NCBI GenBank assembly: GCA_013396915.1
Contig: VWZL01004368.1
Coordinates: 935,066-999,065, forward strand
Source of the DNA: Stercorarius parasiticus
Lineage: Eukaryota > Chordata > Aves > Charadriiformes > Stercorariidae
DNA length: 64,000 nt
Direction of reading: 5' to 3'
Part shown: piece after piece, positions 40,801 to 56,620 of the stretch
Position numbering within the stretch: the first letter of the stretch is position 1
Layout: each line of letters starts with the position of its first letter
The notes under the pieces: model-generated
Seen by the model: the letters and a program-made list of their open reading frames with translations, nothing else
Told to the model about the DNA's origin: nothing
Databases searched by the model: none
Program-made: the position numbers and the translations under genes

Positions 40801-43800
40801 CAACCTGCCAGTACAAGGTTAGAAAAAGTCTTCACAATTATAACTGAAGTCTCTCCTGAGCAACGGGAACTGAGACATAGCCTGTAGAGTGGTAAAGTTT
40901 AAGAAATCCTTTGCAAAACTAACAAGATGTGTATCTGATAAAATATTTCCATATTTCAAGTCTATGAAACTATGTGGACATGAGCAAAACCAGAGTTTGT
41001 TTTCTTTCTTAACACTGGCAAAATGAAGGAGACACCCAATGTAGGGGGAAGAAAAAACACCAACCCCAAAAAACTTGCAGCCTAAAGAGCTAAATTTTGG
41101 CAAAGTTATAACAACAGGGACTTATAATGAAAGCCAGACCACTTTAATAGGTAGCAATGGCAGCCCCACTTATAATATAGCCCATAAAGGACTTTCTTTG
41201 AAGATTTAGTAGGCATTCTCATTGAGTGAGCCTGCACACATTTACAGCAGCTGAGAATTTGACATATATGTATTAACAGAGAAAAATAAATCACAGCTTT
41301 TGCCACAGCCAAATGAGAGACAGTAAGAATAAAATCAGCTACATTCTCAAACAAATATTAACACTTCATTTTTTCCTCTTTCTTTAAAGTTCTGGAATGG
41401 ATCTTTAATGTGGCCTTCATTCAGTGCTAGATCTAATATTGATTTTTTTAAAGCATTATCAATTTATATTGTATTAAGTTATTTGCAGATGCTCATGCCA
41501 AGGAAAAAACAATTAGAAGCAATACTTGGATAGGGTGAAATTAACCCAATCATTAACTCAAAAAACCCAAAACAACCCACAACAATATAGATAATTTTAC
41601 CACCTAAAAAGGGGTCACCATTTAGGAATTATTATATCATGCATATCTACATACATACACAAGCAAACACACGCATATACTTTATGGCATATAGCAGAAA
41701 AAGCTCTGTGTGCAGAACAGCAGCATACTCCAAAATAATTAACCTTTCACTCACTAAAACATCCCAAAACTATCAAATCTTTCTTCAGATTAGCTAGAAT
41801 TCCTCCCCCTATGTGACCTCCTCTGTAAATAAATTTTTATTTCAGCTTACAATAAAAACATTGCTTTATTAAAATCAGATGTTTACATACAGTACCAAAT
41901 ATTTTATGCATTTGAAAGTTATCTGGGCATTTTTTCCTGACTACTATTTCCAGTGTAGCTAGTATTTTACATCCAATCCATCTAAGCAATACATCCGCTC
42001 AGCACACCCGCACATCAATGCAAGGAGGAAAACCAATTGCCAGACTAGAGTGTTTCTGTAAATCAGCAGAGCTTTGTGGGTCCTGGTTCTGTTCTGTACA
42101 ATGCTCCTTCTTAGCTCAACAGGTGACAGACCACATCTGCTTTGCATAACATGACCCTGTAAAACTCACTACAGAAACACCATTTGTAAGATCTTTACAA
42201 CACCCGTAACTATCCTAGAAGCCATGTAAGTCAGTAACCACTTAAACAGCACTTGGTTCTTCCTATAAAAACATACTTGTGGAATTGTAGCCATGCTTTC
42301 TCCAAATAACTGTTTCTTCTGCTAAACATGGATGGACTTCATTATCCAAGTGTTTACTGCGGTATAAATGAAGAGAATTTCAAAAATGAAGGCCTGCATT
42401 CCAAACTGTTGAGAGGACATATGTAGAATATATTTGTGAAGCTGTTCTAGTTCAGTTGTATCATGTCAATACTATGAAAAGCCCAAACTGGATTTGCACA
42501 CATGAACACTTAACTTTGACATCTGCAATAAATGATAGCTCTAATTGTAGTTCTAATGAATGCCTGCAATCACCTATTTGGTTGATCTTTTACTCCCAGA
42601 TACTACAGTTCAACAAATTAGACTTCTCCATTATGCAATTTCTCTCTATTTTGGAGAGCAGTACATTTGTTTCATCACTAGAGGAAGAGAAACACACAGG
42701 GGATTATCTTCTGTCAATTTAGGTGGCCCACAGGAATGTTCATTCTAGATGATGGGACCTACTTAGATTGCCTTAAACTTCTGTGGAAATTTCTGTCATA
42801 AACAACTTGTTCTTTTCAAAGAAGTTAAGAACAATCAGTCATTTTCATTTAGTTTTATCTATATTTTATTTATTTATTGACAATATATCTAAATTTTTGT
42901 CATTGCAAGAAAAATAAATACTCTTACTATTAAAATCCACATCTAATGTTTATTCATAATTGCTGCCTGTTTTTAACCACTGTTTATGTTACAGAATTAA
43001 ACAGTCGCCATTTGTACTCTGTTTAGAGATTTGCCATCGCTAAACCTCATGAAATGTGAATGGACCAACAGTTCATAGGCAAAGCATCAGGTATACCTTT
43101 GCAATGCTTTTTTTACTTAAAGAGCCATCATACTAATCTAGTTAAGAATAACCATTAAAAGAGGCTTTGTCTAGAAGGGAAGAAAAGCAAAGATGTTCTC
43201 ACTTTGGAGACTTATTGCAGGACAACAAGGTAGCAGCAGCACCGTTACCTTTCCTCTCATCCCAGCTAGTACAGCTTAGTGCAGCACACAGGTACGTGAT
43301 GAACAGCTACACGAGTGTGGCTGAACTAGCCTTCCCATCCATCCAGATAAAGGTTTTATCCAACACCCTGGGATGATCATCCTAACTTCACTACCAGTTC
43401 TGTTGCCTGCAGCAGGTTGCCAGCACAGTACAGAGTAACTGCATGTTTATATTGCTGACCAAAGTGTGTCTGTGTGGACAAGATCTCCAGAACTACTAGG
43501 TGGAGAGGTCGTACCCAAACATAAGATCTACTGCATGGAGACTTTGAAGAGTCTTACTGTACATCCAATGTGGAAAAAAAATCCTGTCTACCATTAACCT
43601 GTATGTTAAAAGATGATACAAAGAACAGCCTAGTCTTGAATTGAGTACTGGAATGAACACACGATAAAAGAAGAACTTTAACTGCTGTTTAGGATTCTAC
43701 ATAAGAACATCCTCCTCTACAGCCTGAAAGTTTAATTGCAAATTAATGATCATACCACCACAATTTGATTTTTACACAGATACCAAGACAATTACAGCTG

Positions 43801-44332
43801 TCTAGTCACGCAAATATTCAGATTCAATTCTCTTACCCCAGGGTTTAAACTTCTGTATTTAAAAGATGCTTCCTAATTTTATTGTACACCGTTCCATTTC
43901 AAGAAACCAGTTTGATTAATGTTGGATTTTCCCAACTGTACTTGTCATTTATTGTATGCATAAATTTCATGTTCAATATATATATAAACACAACACAAAC
44001 AACTGTTATGACTGGTATAATATTAGGACTTAGATTCTTACACATAATTGTTATCTGAAGTAATAATAATTCATATGCAACTCATTTAATTTATAAAATT
44101 AATCAGAATAATTTTATATACCACTCATTACACATGTGCAGTCAATTTCAAAGCATCACATATGCACCTAATTATTTTAGTTTTATTTTTGTTAATTTTT
44201 AAGTGGATAAAGCAAAGATTATTTTAAAGAAAATACACACTTGAAAAGCAATTTATTAAAAAAGAAATTTTCAGTCTTTAACACGTATAGCTTTGAAACC
44301 CCCCTACATTCTCTTCTTTTCTTGTATTTCTA

Positions 44333-45680
<1,348 letters not shown>

Positions 45681-47132
45681 CTTTTACTGTGGAGCTGAAT
45701 TCTTGTCCAGTAAAGAGGCTTCATTGGCCGAGAGGGCTCTATAACGTGTTTTCTGCTTCCTTTCTCCTGATTCATCCCCATTGCAAATAAACCAGATGGT
45801 AACGGAGGAGGAAGAAAGCCACAGACCTGTGGGACTGCTGGGTAGGTGCTGCCCTGGGCTGGCGCTGGAAGTGGTGGCGCTTCTCCAGGCAAAGGTGGTG
45901 GGGCTGGAGGTGGCATCCCCAACCCAGGCAAAGGAGGGGGTAGTGGAGGAACACCAGCACCAGGCAGAGGGGGTGGAGGGGGGACACCAGCACCAGGCAG
46001 AGGGGGTGGAGGAGGTGGAGGGGGCACACCAGCACCTGNNNNNNNNNNNNNNNNNNNNNNNNNNNNNNNNNNNNNNNNNNNNNNNNNNNNNNNNNNNNNN
46101 NNNNNNNNNNNNNNNNNNNNNNNNNNNNNNNNNNNNNNNNNNNNNNNNNNNNNNNNNNNNNNNNNNNNNNNNNNNNNNNNNNNNNNNNNNNNNNNNNNNN
46201 NNNNNNNNNNNTCCGGGCAAAGGTGGTGGTAGAGGTGGTGGTGGTACTGCAGCACATGGGAGAGGAAAGGCTGGAGGCAGCATCGGTATCTCCCCGCTTG
46301 GCAAAGGTGGAGGAGGAGGAGGGGGTGGTGGCATACCCGGCAAAGAGTGGCCCAGGTGTGCCACCGCCGAGCCAGCAGAAGGAGGGAGTCCTGAGCTGGG
46401 CAGGGGTGGTGGGGGTGGTACTCCTGCCATGGACATGGGAGTGGAAAGGGAAGGGCCATGTGCTGCAGACAGGGGAGCAGCTGGTTCTGTGGCTGGCGGT
46501 GATGGGGGAATGCTACATGAGGGCTCCGGGGTCAAAGAAGGAGGATGTTCACTACAAGTCACATCTACAGTACTTAGAAGCTGATGGGAATCTGGCATTT
46601 CAGTCTCTCCTTCAAATGCAAGGGACAAATTAACTTTGGGTCCTGGAAGAGGTGATTGCGGTGTACTCTGTACTGATTGGCTTGCATTCAGCGGCACCGA
46701 GATCAGCTTCGGTGACAGAATTAAGGAGATTTCAGAGCAAAATGTGGGCTGTAGTTCTAGAGCTGGCAATTTCTGAGTTTGCCCTTCACTTTTGCCCCCT
46801 TCTAAGTGCGGTGGTGGGGGTGGCTGTGGCAGTGCATTGGCTGAAGGCATTGTGTGTGTTAAATAATCCTCCGTTGGTGACGTTTGTACAGATCTTGCTT
46901 GTGACACAGTCCTAGGTATAGTCTCCTTTCCATTCTTTTGAAGAGTCACACTGCTGAGTTCCCCGCAGACTGCATGTGTGTGCTCGTTTTCCTGCTCCCT
47001 CCCAGCAGTCTGTACCTCTGCAGCAGGGAACTGCTTCTCTAGTTCCGCAATTTTGGTCCTCAGATCCTCAATAGTTTGCTCAAGTTGTTGGATGACGCTG
47101 GCACGCTCCTCAGACTTGACCTCAAAATCATC
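45681..47132 (-). CDS. FMN2: FMN2 large exon: coiled coil, Ser/Pro linker, FH1 proline repeats, start of FH2
   Basis: The exon begins after ttctttcaaag (phase 0) with [19 protein letters not shown], a coiled coil of about 40 residues. A Ser/Thr/Pro-rich linker of about 200 residues follows, containing QTSPTED and [10 protein letters not shown]1 then starts, with runs of [20 protein letters not shown] and repeated [12 protein letters not shown] units. FH1 binds profilin-actin and feeds it to FH2. After the repeats come [14 protein letters not shown], a basic patch, and the FH2 opening [14 protein letters not shown]. The donor is gtaagt after AAAAG (phase 2, completing Arg). The exon has 307 complete codons before the N run and 118 complete codons plus 2 nt after it. 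The two halves lie in different frames across the 173-N gap, which is an assembly artefact and not a frameshift in the gene. Confidence 0.95.
46039..46211. other. FMN2: Assembly gap (173 N) inside the FH1 proline repeat
   Basis: This is a run of N flanked on both sides by FH1 repeat coding sequence. On the plus strand the flanks are GGTGGAGG-type G-rich repeats, which are hard to sequence and assemble. The upstream side ends on a complete codon at 46212. The downstream side begins with two bases of a split codon at 46038-46037. The true missing length must therefore leave remainder 1 when divided by 3, while 173 leaves remainder 2. The number of [16 protein letters not shown] units is unknown. 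Confidence 0.98.
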
Positions 47133-50100
47133 CTTTGAAAGAAAATAAATACGTAATAAGCACAAAACAGGTAACATTCATCACTCTATATATGAAAAAA
47201 AATTAGATCAAGACTATTGGTATTCCAGATGTTCAGATAGAAGCCAGTTATGACAAACCTTTAAAAACAGAGGTATCATTTTGGCTAGATGCATCTTACA
47301 GTGGAAGAAGATACCTTAGGGAAATTACTTGCTTCAGTATGAAACTACCTTCATCAATATGAGCATGTTTTAGACTGTGATTATATTTGGCAAAATTGAA
47401 AATCAGCAGCAACCCCTCCCTCCCCCCACATACCCTGACCAAGAAAACAACCAACCACTGAGCATAAGCACTACAAGCATTTGTGTATACATGGATATGC
47501 AGACATAGCGGTGGGAAGGGCACTGCGTTACTTTAATTCTATTAACTGAAAATATGTTAAGTGTTTCTTCAAAGGGGTGCACTGTGCATAACAGACTCAA
47601 CGCGCTACTGACCACTGAGTTTCAATATACACCTTAATGATACAATACAGATTAGGAATGCAGAACATAAGAAATGTGCACTTCTCCAAAATAGCCAATC
47701 TCAGAACAGAGTAATTATGCTTTTCTCCAGCCAGCCAGCATGCTTGGGAAGGAAAAGACAACAGACAAAACTAATGGAGAACTTTCCTTCCACCCAAAAC
47801 TTGAAACTCCTCTGCCAAGTGACAGACTGTGAGTGAATAACATTAGAAAAGCTTCCTGTCTGGAATGGTTATTCTGTATTTGACAGTTTCCCCTTTTTTC
47901 ATATCTTTCTCTGAAGCATCTGATCCTGCCTGTTACAGATGGAGTAGAGGAACCATTAACCTTAAATAGCACAATAATTCCTATGCTTTTAAATAAATAC
48001 AAGTAACAAACGGTACTAAATTTAATGGATACGTGCTTTTATCAAAAGGTACCAAAAGAAGCAACCTAGTCCAAAAATAGCCATTTGTGTTTATTCAGGA
48101 AAGTTGAACAGGAGACAGAACAGACATGACTTTACAACACAAAATGTTTTAATAAAGATCTTGTTATCTTCCAGTTGTATGTCTTTACTTTTTAGTACTT
48201 TTTTTTTTTTCCCCTCTTCAAATTTGGAACATTGGTCAGAACTTCAAGCATTTAGTTGAATTAAGTTTGTCACGCAACAGGTTTCCCAAGTGGTTGCAGC
48301 GAAAGTTACTTACTGCCTTTTTGTTCCCTTTTATAAAAGCATAAGCTTCATGGAAAAGACTGCTTACTTCATAGGAAATCTTTCAAGTATTCAGATTTTA
48401 CAGGTCTTGTAAAGAAGCCTACAAATAAACATACAATACCTGATATACTAATTGCCTTGATTTGTTTCAGGAAGATGATGTGTTTCATCTCATCCTGTGA
48501 CACATGAAACATCTAAAAGTCATTTTTCTTTCTGGAAAATGAAGTTGTAACTTCCAGCTGGGGACTATTAATAAAATATATGCTCATTAATACTTTAATT
48601 TTTTTGCACAGAATTGGTTTTCAAGCATAAAGTTTCAATTTTGTGTTTATCTTAAGAGTTTCCCAGCTGTACTAAAGCAATCCCAGAAGTAAAACAGCAG
48701 CTACTACATTTAAACCAAATAGTGTTTGATTTTGAAGCACCTTTATCAAAACTTAAAATCCTCTATGTTGTTTGGCCTTTCTGGAATAGGAGTTTGAACC
48801 AAAAGTTATGGACTACAACTAGGTCTCCCTACCAAATTTTGAAGAGAAATGTAAAAAAGAGAAAGGAACATCAAAAAATGTGTTTTTTTTCAATGACTAG
48901 TGAAGGAATGAACACAGCAGACATATTAACAAACATTATTATAACAAGGAAAAGAGGCTGAAAAAGACATTTCCATTACAGAATACTCATGGTGCTTCAA
49001 TGCACGCAGTTTCCATTAATAGCTCAATACTTTGTAGCAGCAACAATTTAGTTGAAGAACTTCATTATAAAGCAGAAAGAGAATATTATATTACCCCTTT
49101 GTTTCATCTGCTCTTATCCCCCTACCAGTCACCTGTAAATACAATAAAAAGGCCTATCAATTCTTCAAAAGGCAACGTTATCAAAAGAAATGTGTGTTCC
49201 TAGTATTATTAAGGCTACACACCAGTTTTCAGTCATTTGACAACAAATCCAGTTTCCCCAGACTGTAACTCTCCTCAGCTCCCATTTTATACTGTAAGAA
49301 CACTCCACCAAGGGTTTTCTGACAGATACAGCTTCCCAATATATCTAAATTGTAAAATTCTTTCCTGCCACAAACAAACTGAAGCCATCAGGATTAGACA
49401 CTATATTAAAAAGTTCTGAAGAGATTTGCCTAAATCACGGCTGATCTCAGAACAGTTCACACTTTTAAAAACTCATTTACTCAGGAGATTGGATTCAACT
49501 TTTCACAAGAAAAAGGGGTAATCCTTGAATCCTGAAATTCAACCTGAACTACAGGAAAAATCTAGAATTCACTGTTTACAAGAGAATTTACCCCGCAGAC
49601 CATGAAATTTCTTTCAAGAGAATAAGTATTTTTTAAAGGTTAAAAAAAAAAAAAGGGGGAAATCAAGTGAGATGATTGAGCAATTCAGACAACAAAAAAA
49701 AATATTCTATTGATGAATTACAGTAACTTTTTACCCTCTGCCCTAAGAAACAATTTTTCTCCTGTCCTTGAGACATGGCATTTCAAACAACCTGATTTTT
49801 GCTATTCTGTTGTTACCTAAGAATCACCAATATATCCAAGTTTTCACAGACAGCGTATTATGAACAAACAAGATATATTTATCCAGAGCAAATTACATAC
49901 TTTGAATTTATTTGGTTTAAAAAACAAAAAAACAAAATGCAAAACAAAGCCTGAGAATTTATATGCTTCAGTAATTATTTTAGATAAACAGAGATATTTT
50001 TCATTTTGACTTTTAAGATGCTCTCAGATTAGTTTAATTAGATTTCTGCCTTTCCTCTAGCAAGAAGTTTAAAGTCTTCCTCTAGATCAGAAAGGGCTTT

Positions 50101-50483
50101 ATCAAACAAACATAAGCCACAGCAAGTTTCCATGATCCTCAACCAGGAAGGAAATGCAAAATATATATGTCCAATCAGAAATTAAAATTAGACAGTTTTC
50201 TTAGAAGAATAAGCAAAGGAAGATTTAATTTTTCACACATGTAAAAGATGGTAAAAAGCTGTTGACAAGAACCAGAAGACCCAGATAAAAAAAATACACA
50301 CAATGAAAAGGTTTTTTTTAATCCAAAGGACAATTCCACAGCAGAAACCTACGGGGTTTAAAAGAGATATGAGGGAACTCTGTCTTGCCTAGAGTTCTTA
50401 CCCAGCACCCAGGTACTGTGGAACAGTCTTCTTTCTGTAAAGAAAGAAAGAAAGGTGGAAGCTTAAGCCTTGCTTTATCCAGG

Positions 50484-50491
50484 TGACGTCA
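50484..50491. promoter_or_regulatory. CRE octamer TGACGTCA
   Basis: A perfect palindromic CREB/ATF recognition sequence in the context aggTGACGTCAgcg, with a further gacgtgag nearby. It is a motif match only. No promoter-like composition surrounds it. Confidence 0.35.
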
Positions 50492-53400
50492 GCGTGAAAG
50501 ACGTGAGCAGGAAAAAATTCCAGAGGTATATGGCTATAGAATGGTGCCCAGCATTTCTCAAGCAGGTTGTATGTGTTCCATGTGCAATGAATTCGATGCT
50601 CAATTTGGGACTGCTGGCCTGACGGTGTTTGTGTTGCACTGATAGACTTGTATGTATACAGTATCCAACTGATCTGGGAATACTGGCTTTACTGTATAAA
50701 GGTTGTACGCTTGGATCTGCACATGTACCAAAAGCCTATACATGACATCCAATTCATTCCAATCTTGTCTTGTTTTCCACATGTGCACATCAGATGTCCA
50801 GCATAAAGCTCATCTATATGGACAGAACATGCCCAGAATCTTCAAACATATAAATGCTCAGACTGCAGCTACCTTCTCTACTGAGTATGACATCCTAGTT
50901 TCTCAGATTAGTGACTGAAACCTACAGACCCTTCTATAACTAAATTTCCAGGCAGAAAAAACCCCGCACACGTGAAATTTAGCACTAGTCTATATGCATA
51001 TATATACACACATATATGTGCGTGTATTATATATTTATCTATATCTAACTATCTCAACTTGCATTCACTTATATACTTTATGTATAGCCAAAACGTGTCT
51101 TTTTCTTCTGAAAATAAACATAATGGCAGTTCTTAATGGTAATTTTGGAATATTTGAAAAATAAAGACACATTACAGTTTAGTTTTAGAAGTTAATGACT
51201 TACACTACTACAAGCAAACGAGTTGCATCAGCAGTGTCATCGTTTTCAGCAATTTGTCACTTAGTGTCACGAAATTTACTCTCTGGGTAGAATTCATATT
51301 TAGATGATAGGATTATACTTCTTGGGGTTTTTTCCCCAAAACATTAACCTTTTAGTTTCTCTACATCAGAATTCATAACAGAATCTAAGCTGCTACCTGA
51401 CTGCAAGCGCACACAGGGAATAGAAGCATAGAGCTAAACCAGACTGAGATGGCAAAATAAAAGACCCCTCGGGTCTTCCAGTAAAACAACACCTGGTAGT
51501 ACTAGCAGCATCTAGTTACTTGGAAAGATGCTCTTTCCAACTGCTCTGTTAATAGATGCCTCTTTTCCATGTGATGTGAAAAATTTCGAGTGCGCATGCT
51601 CACCAAATGGCACAAAGTAGTGCCACAGTAAGAATTTAATTTAGATAAATGTGATCTCTATTCAGGTTTCTTTTTAAAGGTGTCTCATTTTCAAAGCTGC
51701 TTCTTGCAACTGCAGATCAACCTTTCCAGAAAAGGAAACTCAACATTTTAACTGTCATTTTCAGTGCTACAGTGATTGTCAAATGAGAAGTACTGACAGA
51801 CACTTGATTTGCATTCAAACAAAACAGCATCCATCTAACTAATTCTCACATTTCACTTAATCCTCAAGGCCCATTGCAGCATTTTAGTTTTACAGTAGTA
51901 GAAGTTGAGTCAAAAGCTGGCAAATTTGCCAATGGCATCAGGGGGAACTGCTGAAGAAGTAGAATTAGTATTGGATACTAGTTTCTTCCTCAGACTATGA
52001 GATCACATCTTTTTTGAGAAGCTTTTATTTTACTGAAGATGCATGTACGGGAACAAAGGAGATATATGCTCCTTGCTTATGGTTTTCCTACGACCACAAG
52101 GAAACATGCTGCACAGTTCCCCAAGACAGCACTAAAGAAGTGAAGTCTGGAATAGAAACACTGTAATGCACTGCCCTGCCTTAAATGATAAACTTTATTT
52201 GGTGGACGTGAGCTAATCTCGCACCCATTGACACACTGCAACAGATAGATTATACCAGCCTGCACTGTGCTGGCATTGGGACTATTTAGCTCTTCCTAAG
52301 CTAAAGTGCTAAGATATGTCTACTCAACCAAGAGGTTTTGTCATAACCATTGGTGACAAAAAAACCCTCAACACCACTACATGCAGAAATCAATAATTAT
52401 TGCAATTCAAATAGTTCAAATAAACAAACACAGGATCAGCAGGGAGCATGGACCTTTGAAGAAAGATGCATGCATTACAAATGCCAACTTCTAAAGCTGG
52501 AAGTCAGAAGAGAACAGTTTTGTTCAGATTCATTTTCTTGAAGCTTCTGTTCCTGAACAGTTTGAATTCCTTATCCCTGGGCTAAGTTCATTTCAGAGGA
52601 TAAGATCCCAGTTCTTTACAGGTCCCATTTTAGTAAATAATAAAAAACAAAAATCAAAACCAAACTTGCAATGCATCAAAGATTGAAAGAGTTTTCTCTT
52701 TATAAGTTGTAAGACTTAACTGAGCTGAAATATAACCTTAGGTTATCCGCAAGTTCTGCTACAATAGGAACCTCAAAAGATTTTTTGTAGACTACAGACA
52801 AGACAAGATAAAATAAAATCTCACAGAACCACTGACCACCCTAGGAACTACACACCAGTCAAGTGTAATTACTGTCGTCTTATATAATATTACTTTCAGC
52901 CTGCACAAATAGCATTTTTCAGCCCAATTGCCCAGAAAGTTTTAGACCATCTTTATTTAAAAAAAAACAAATAAAAAAAAAAAACCAACAGCCCCACACC
53001 TCAAGTCTTGAAGGCTTTTCTCCTAGCATATATGAAATATAATGATTAGAGAAGCATGAAACAGTTCAGTAGTAAACAATAAAGACTTCAAAAAAGGCTT
53101 ACCCCTCTATATACCTTCATTTAGCCCAGAAACTGTTTTTACTGTTCTGCCACTTACCCAGTGTAAAACAAGTATGTAAATGAGAATCAGCATAGAAAGA
53201 AAAGAGGAAGAAAAAAGCCTATAAAAAAAAAAGGTTCAACTTCATTAATTTAAACATGTCCTTATTTTGCCTATTTCTGCTGTCTTTTTAGGTGTTCTCC
53301 TGTTGATTGCAAGGAGACTTCTAGAGTAGAATTAGCTGCACTTGGGTCTTTCAGCAGATGAAGAGATAACTAAAACCTAGCCACCTATGTCAGCAATCCA

Positions 53401-55148
53401 ATAAGCAACAGCTACCTTAATACTCACACATTTCCTTAAAAGTTGGGATAAAAACTGTTCTGGATTTATTTTCTGCTCAATATTTAGGCTGTTTATTGAA
53501 ATGACTATCATGTGATAAATCACTTTTAACCACGAGTCTAAAAGGTTTGAGTAGTTTTCCTATGTATCCAGGCCAAGGCAACCATCCATCTCATTCTGTT
53601 AAAACACAAAATAAAATCTGGCATACCTTGATCATTACCACATTGGCATAGTAGCAAAAGCAGTTGAGCTTGTTCACAGCAGGCCTTTTTTTAATTTTCA
53701 ATTCAATTTGAGATTGACCAGCAATCTGGGAAGCAGTCAATATGTATACTATCTTATTCTATTATTATTTCTGTGTTCTTTGTACACAGAAACTATACTA
53801 GTTTTTCTGCTAGAAATAACAGTAAGGATTCTATTGCCCCAAATGTGAACATTAATAATCTAGGTTTGAAGGACTCGGAACGTCTTTAATTTCTTCCCTG
53901 ATGGTCTGGTACTGGAGGTCAAAAAAGGTAATGATTTTCCAGGTGAACTTTACCACAACCTGATAAGCAATTGTCCAGAGTATGATACTTCTACACAGTA
54001 CTTGCCCTTTTTATCCAAGAGTTCAGCCAGACCACAAAATGGGAGGTTCACATGTTGCTTTTGTTTCAGGCTTCCAGCAGGGAATAAGCAGCAAAAAATA
54101 TCCACAGTAAGAATAAATCTTTGTAGAAAGGGATGAATAGTCTTCACTACCCTGAAATATGAGCCTACTACTCACAACATAAAAAGTCTGGAGAAATGGA
54201 ATAAGAATCTTCACAAATGTATCCACGAACATGCTGAAGGCAGAGGGCTGGAGGTCAGTAAGCTTCTCTAACTCTTTGCAAGTGTGAAGGCTATATTAAA
54301 AGCAAAGCTGTATCACTTTAGGTGAGAGAACATTAAATAAAATCAATCACAATCAAATCAAAGATGAGCTTTATGTTTTGAGAAGTTAAGCAAAACCTTT
54401 TTGTTATCATGGACATTAGAAAATAATCATTTGTTCTTCAGAAAAAGCTGAATATTGAAAAGAAAGAAAGTAATTCAACATTCAGGAATATGCGAGTTAT
54501 TTTTTATCAGTAGTTTTTGGCTTTAATTGTATCTATTTGCATATTCTCCAAAGAACAAATAAAAGAAAAATATATATTTAAAAATATAGAAAAGAAAAAA
54601 AGCGATCCTACTGGTTTTACTTATACCAACTTAAAATGGAGAACCTAACGATAACTATCTTTTGATCTAAGTAGAAGTTAAACTGGTTAGTCTGTTTTGT
54701 ATCCAAGGAGCAGAAATTCTTCTCAGCTTTAAGTTCTCATTCAAGTATGGCGATCTTCCATGGTTATGGTTATTTTTCTGGTTGTGGCTTAGTTTGTTTG
54801 TGGGTGTGTTTTTTTTTTTTTTTATAATTTAGCATATTTCTAAGTTTCAGAAATACCCATTTCCACTAAGAAAAACATTTCTTATCCTTTTTCCACACAC
54901 AGGGTTCTGTGGAAATTCTCAGGCTCTACACCACTTTAAAGTGGCACTTGATCTTTAATACTGATAGAAATAAAAGAAGAATTTAATCTTTAGAACATGG
55001 CTCACTTTTGACTTGATGAGATCTCTCCAATAGGCTAAGCCAACTTGACAAATGGGATCAGTCTGTGCTGTTAGGAAGGTCACAAGTAGAAATTTTCTTT
55101 CAGTGACCAGATATTCTTTGGAGACACGTTTTATGGAAATGTTCATTT

Positions 55149-55191
55149 GTATGTGTGTGTATATACACATATGCACACACATACACACAAA
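55149..55191. repeat. TG/TA/CA simple repeat, near-palindromic
   Basis: The sequence gtatgtgtgtgtatatacac is followed by atatgcacacacatacacac. It is an alternating purine-pyrimidine tract with inverted halves. Confidence 0.85.
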
Positions 55192-56540
55192 CTTATATAT
55201 ACACACTTTTTCACGCCACTCTCTTGTGCTTAATATGATTTCTTCATCTGTTTTCTTCAATTTAATTTCTGGAGTTCTAAAAAAATTTTGGAAAGTAGGT
55301 AAATAGTATAGTATCTAAAATATTCTATGTAATCCAAATATAGTATGGTACCATTGAATATACAAAAACTCTATGCTTTCACTTCTCTCCAAAAGGTGAG
55401 AGGAATTTCATGTAGAAATAATAAAACTTCCAATTTAAATCAAATTTTGGGAGAAGGGGAGTTTATAGATTTTCATCTGAAATATGATTTCAGTTTTAGA
55501 CAGAGAGAGAATTTAAGAAAAAAATATTGTATTTTAATAATTAAATATACAGCTCTGTAACGTATTTTGCTTTGACCAGGAATGCATAGATGGAATGAAC
55601 ACTCTCTCAATTTACCTATTTTCACAAGCAAAAAGAGTGAGAAGCCAGAGGAGAAAGTAGAAAACACTTTAAACTTGCATTTTCAATAGCTGCATTTCTA
55701 TTCATTGCTCCCTCAGAGAAGTGACAGTGCTCCTCTAGTGTTTCACAAGCAACTCACTGTAAATGGCAAGAAAAAAACATACTAGTGCTCAGAATCACAC
55801 ACAGACAGAAAAGAGGTAATTCTTCCTATCTAAGCCCTATCCCATACAATAATTCATGTCTTGAGAAAGAAGAAAGCGTCTCACATTGTAGCCAAGGATT
55901 TTAAGTACCACCAAGTAATTCTAGTTAAAATAAATAATTTTCTCAGTTTTACTCTCATTTCTTCTTGTTTGACCATGAATGACAGAAGAAAGAAGTCTGT
56001 AAATCGTAAGTCAACTTCCATTGGACAGAATTTGCAAGCACACTGTTCAGGCATTATTATTGCCTGAAGCTTAAAGTTGGTGCTACTTTTCAAAGAAGTT
56101 GTATCTAAAATGACAAAAAACTCTGTCTGGTTCTGTCTAAGTATAAAGCATAGTCAAAACGGAAAATACATAAATAATTACATGATACAAAATTTATATT
56201 ATGCACTGCCAGATTCTCATAAAAGTATGCGATGTAGAAGTTGTGAAACCGGATGAATCACTTAAACTCAACCAGTAGTTTCCTGAGAATTTTAATAAAT
56301 GCCTGTAATTACGCAGTATTTGAATTAGTAGTAACTCATGGGAAATTTATACACTTTTAGAGCACACATTTTCATCTCCTTAAACTGTTATCAAAAAAAC
56401 ACATCAGAAACATAGCAAGACTTATCATTTTACCACTGACTAGCCAAAGCAGGAAGTATATATTAGCACTACCACATAGCCATCCACGGAGATTAGCAAA
56501 ATCTGGAGAAAAACAGCCAAACATCTAAACTAGCCTTGTT

Positions 56541-56620
56541 TGAGGGAAAGTGCTGGTTGGGAAGGGATTGGACAGCGCGATCTTCTAATGTCTATTCAGC
56601 CCTAAATCATTCTATGGTTT
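56541..56620 (+). mobile_element. CR1 LINE 3' terminal fragment
   Basis: The sequence runs from gaaagtgctggttgggaagg to cctaaatcattctatggttt. It follows the CR1 3' end pattern (ggattggac..gatgatct..aggtcttttccaacctaaatgattctatg) with many substitutions. It is on the plus strand, opposite to the two copies near 4 kb. Confidence 0.68.

Noticed and set aside
45684..46038. Apparent frameshift between the two halves of the FH1 exon
   Set aside because: Explained by the arbitrary number of N in the gap. Both halves are intact formin-2 coding sequence.
45781..46633. Gly-rich plus-strand frames opposite the FMN2 FH1 exon
   Set aside because: These are the antisense shadow of the proline codons and run through the N gap.
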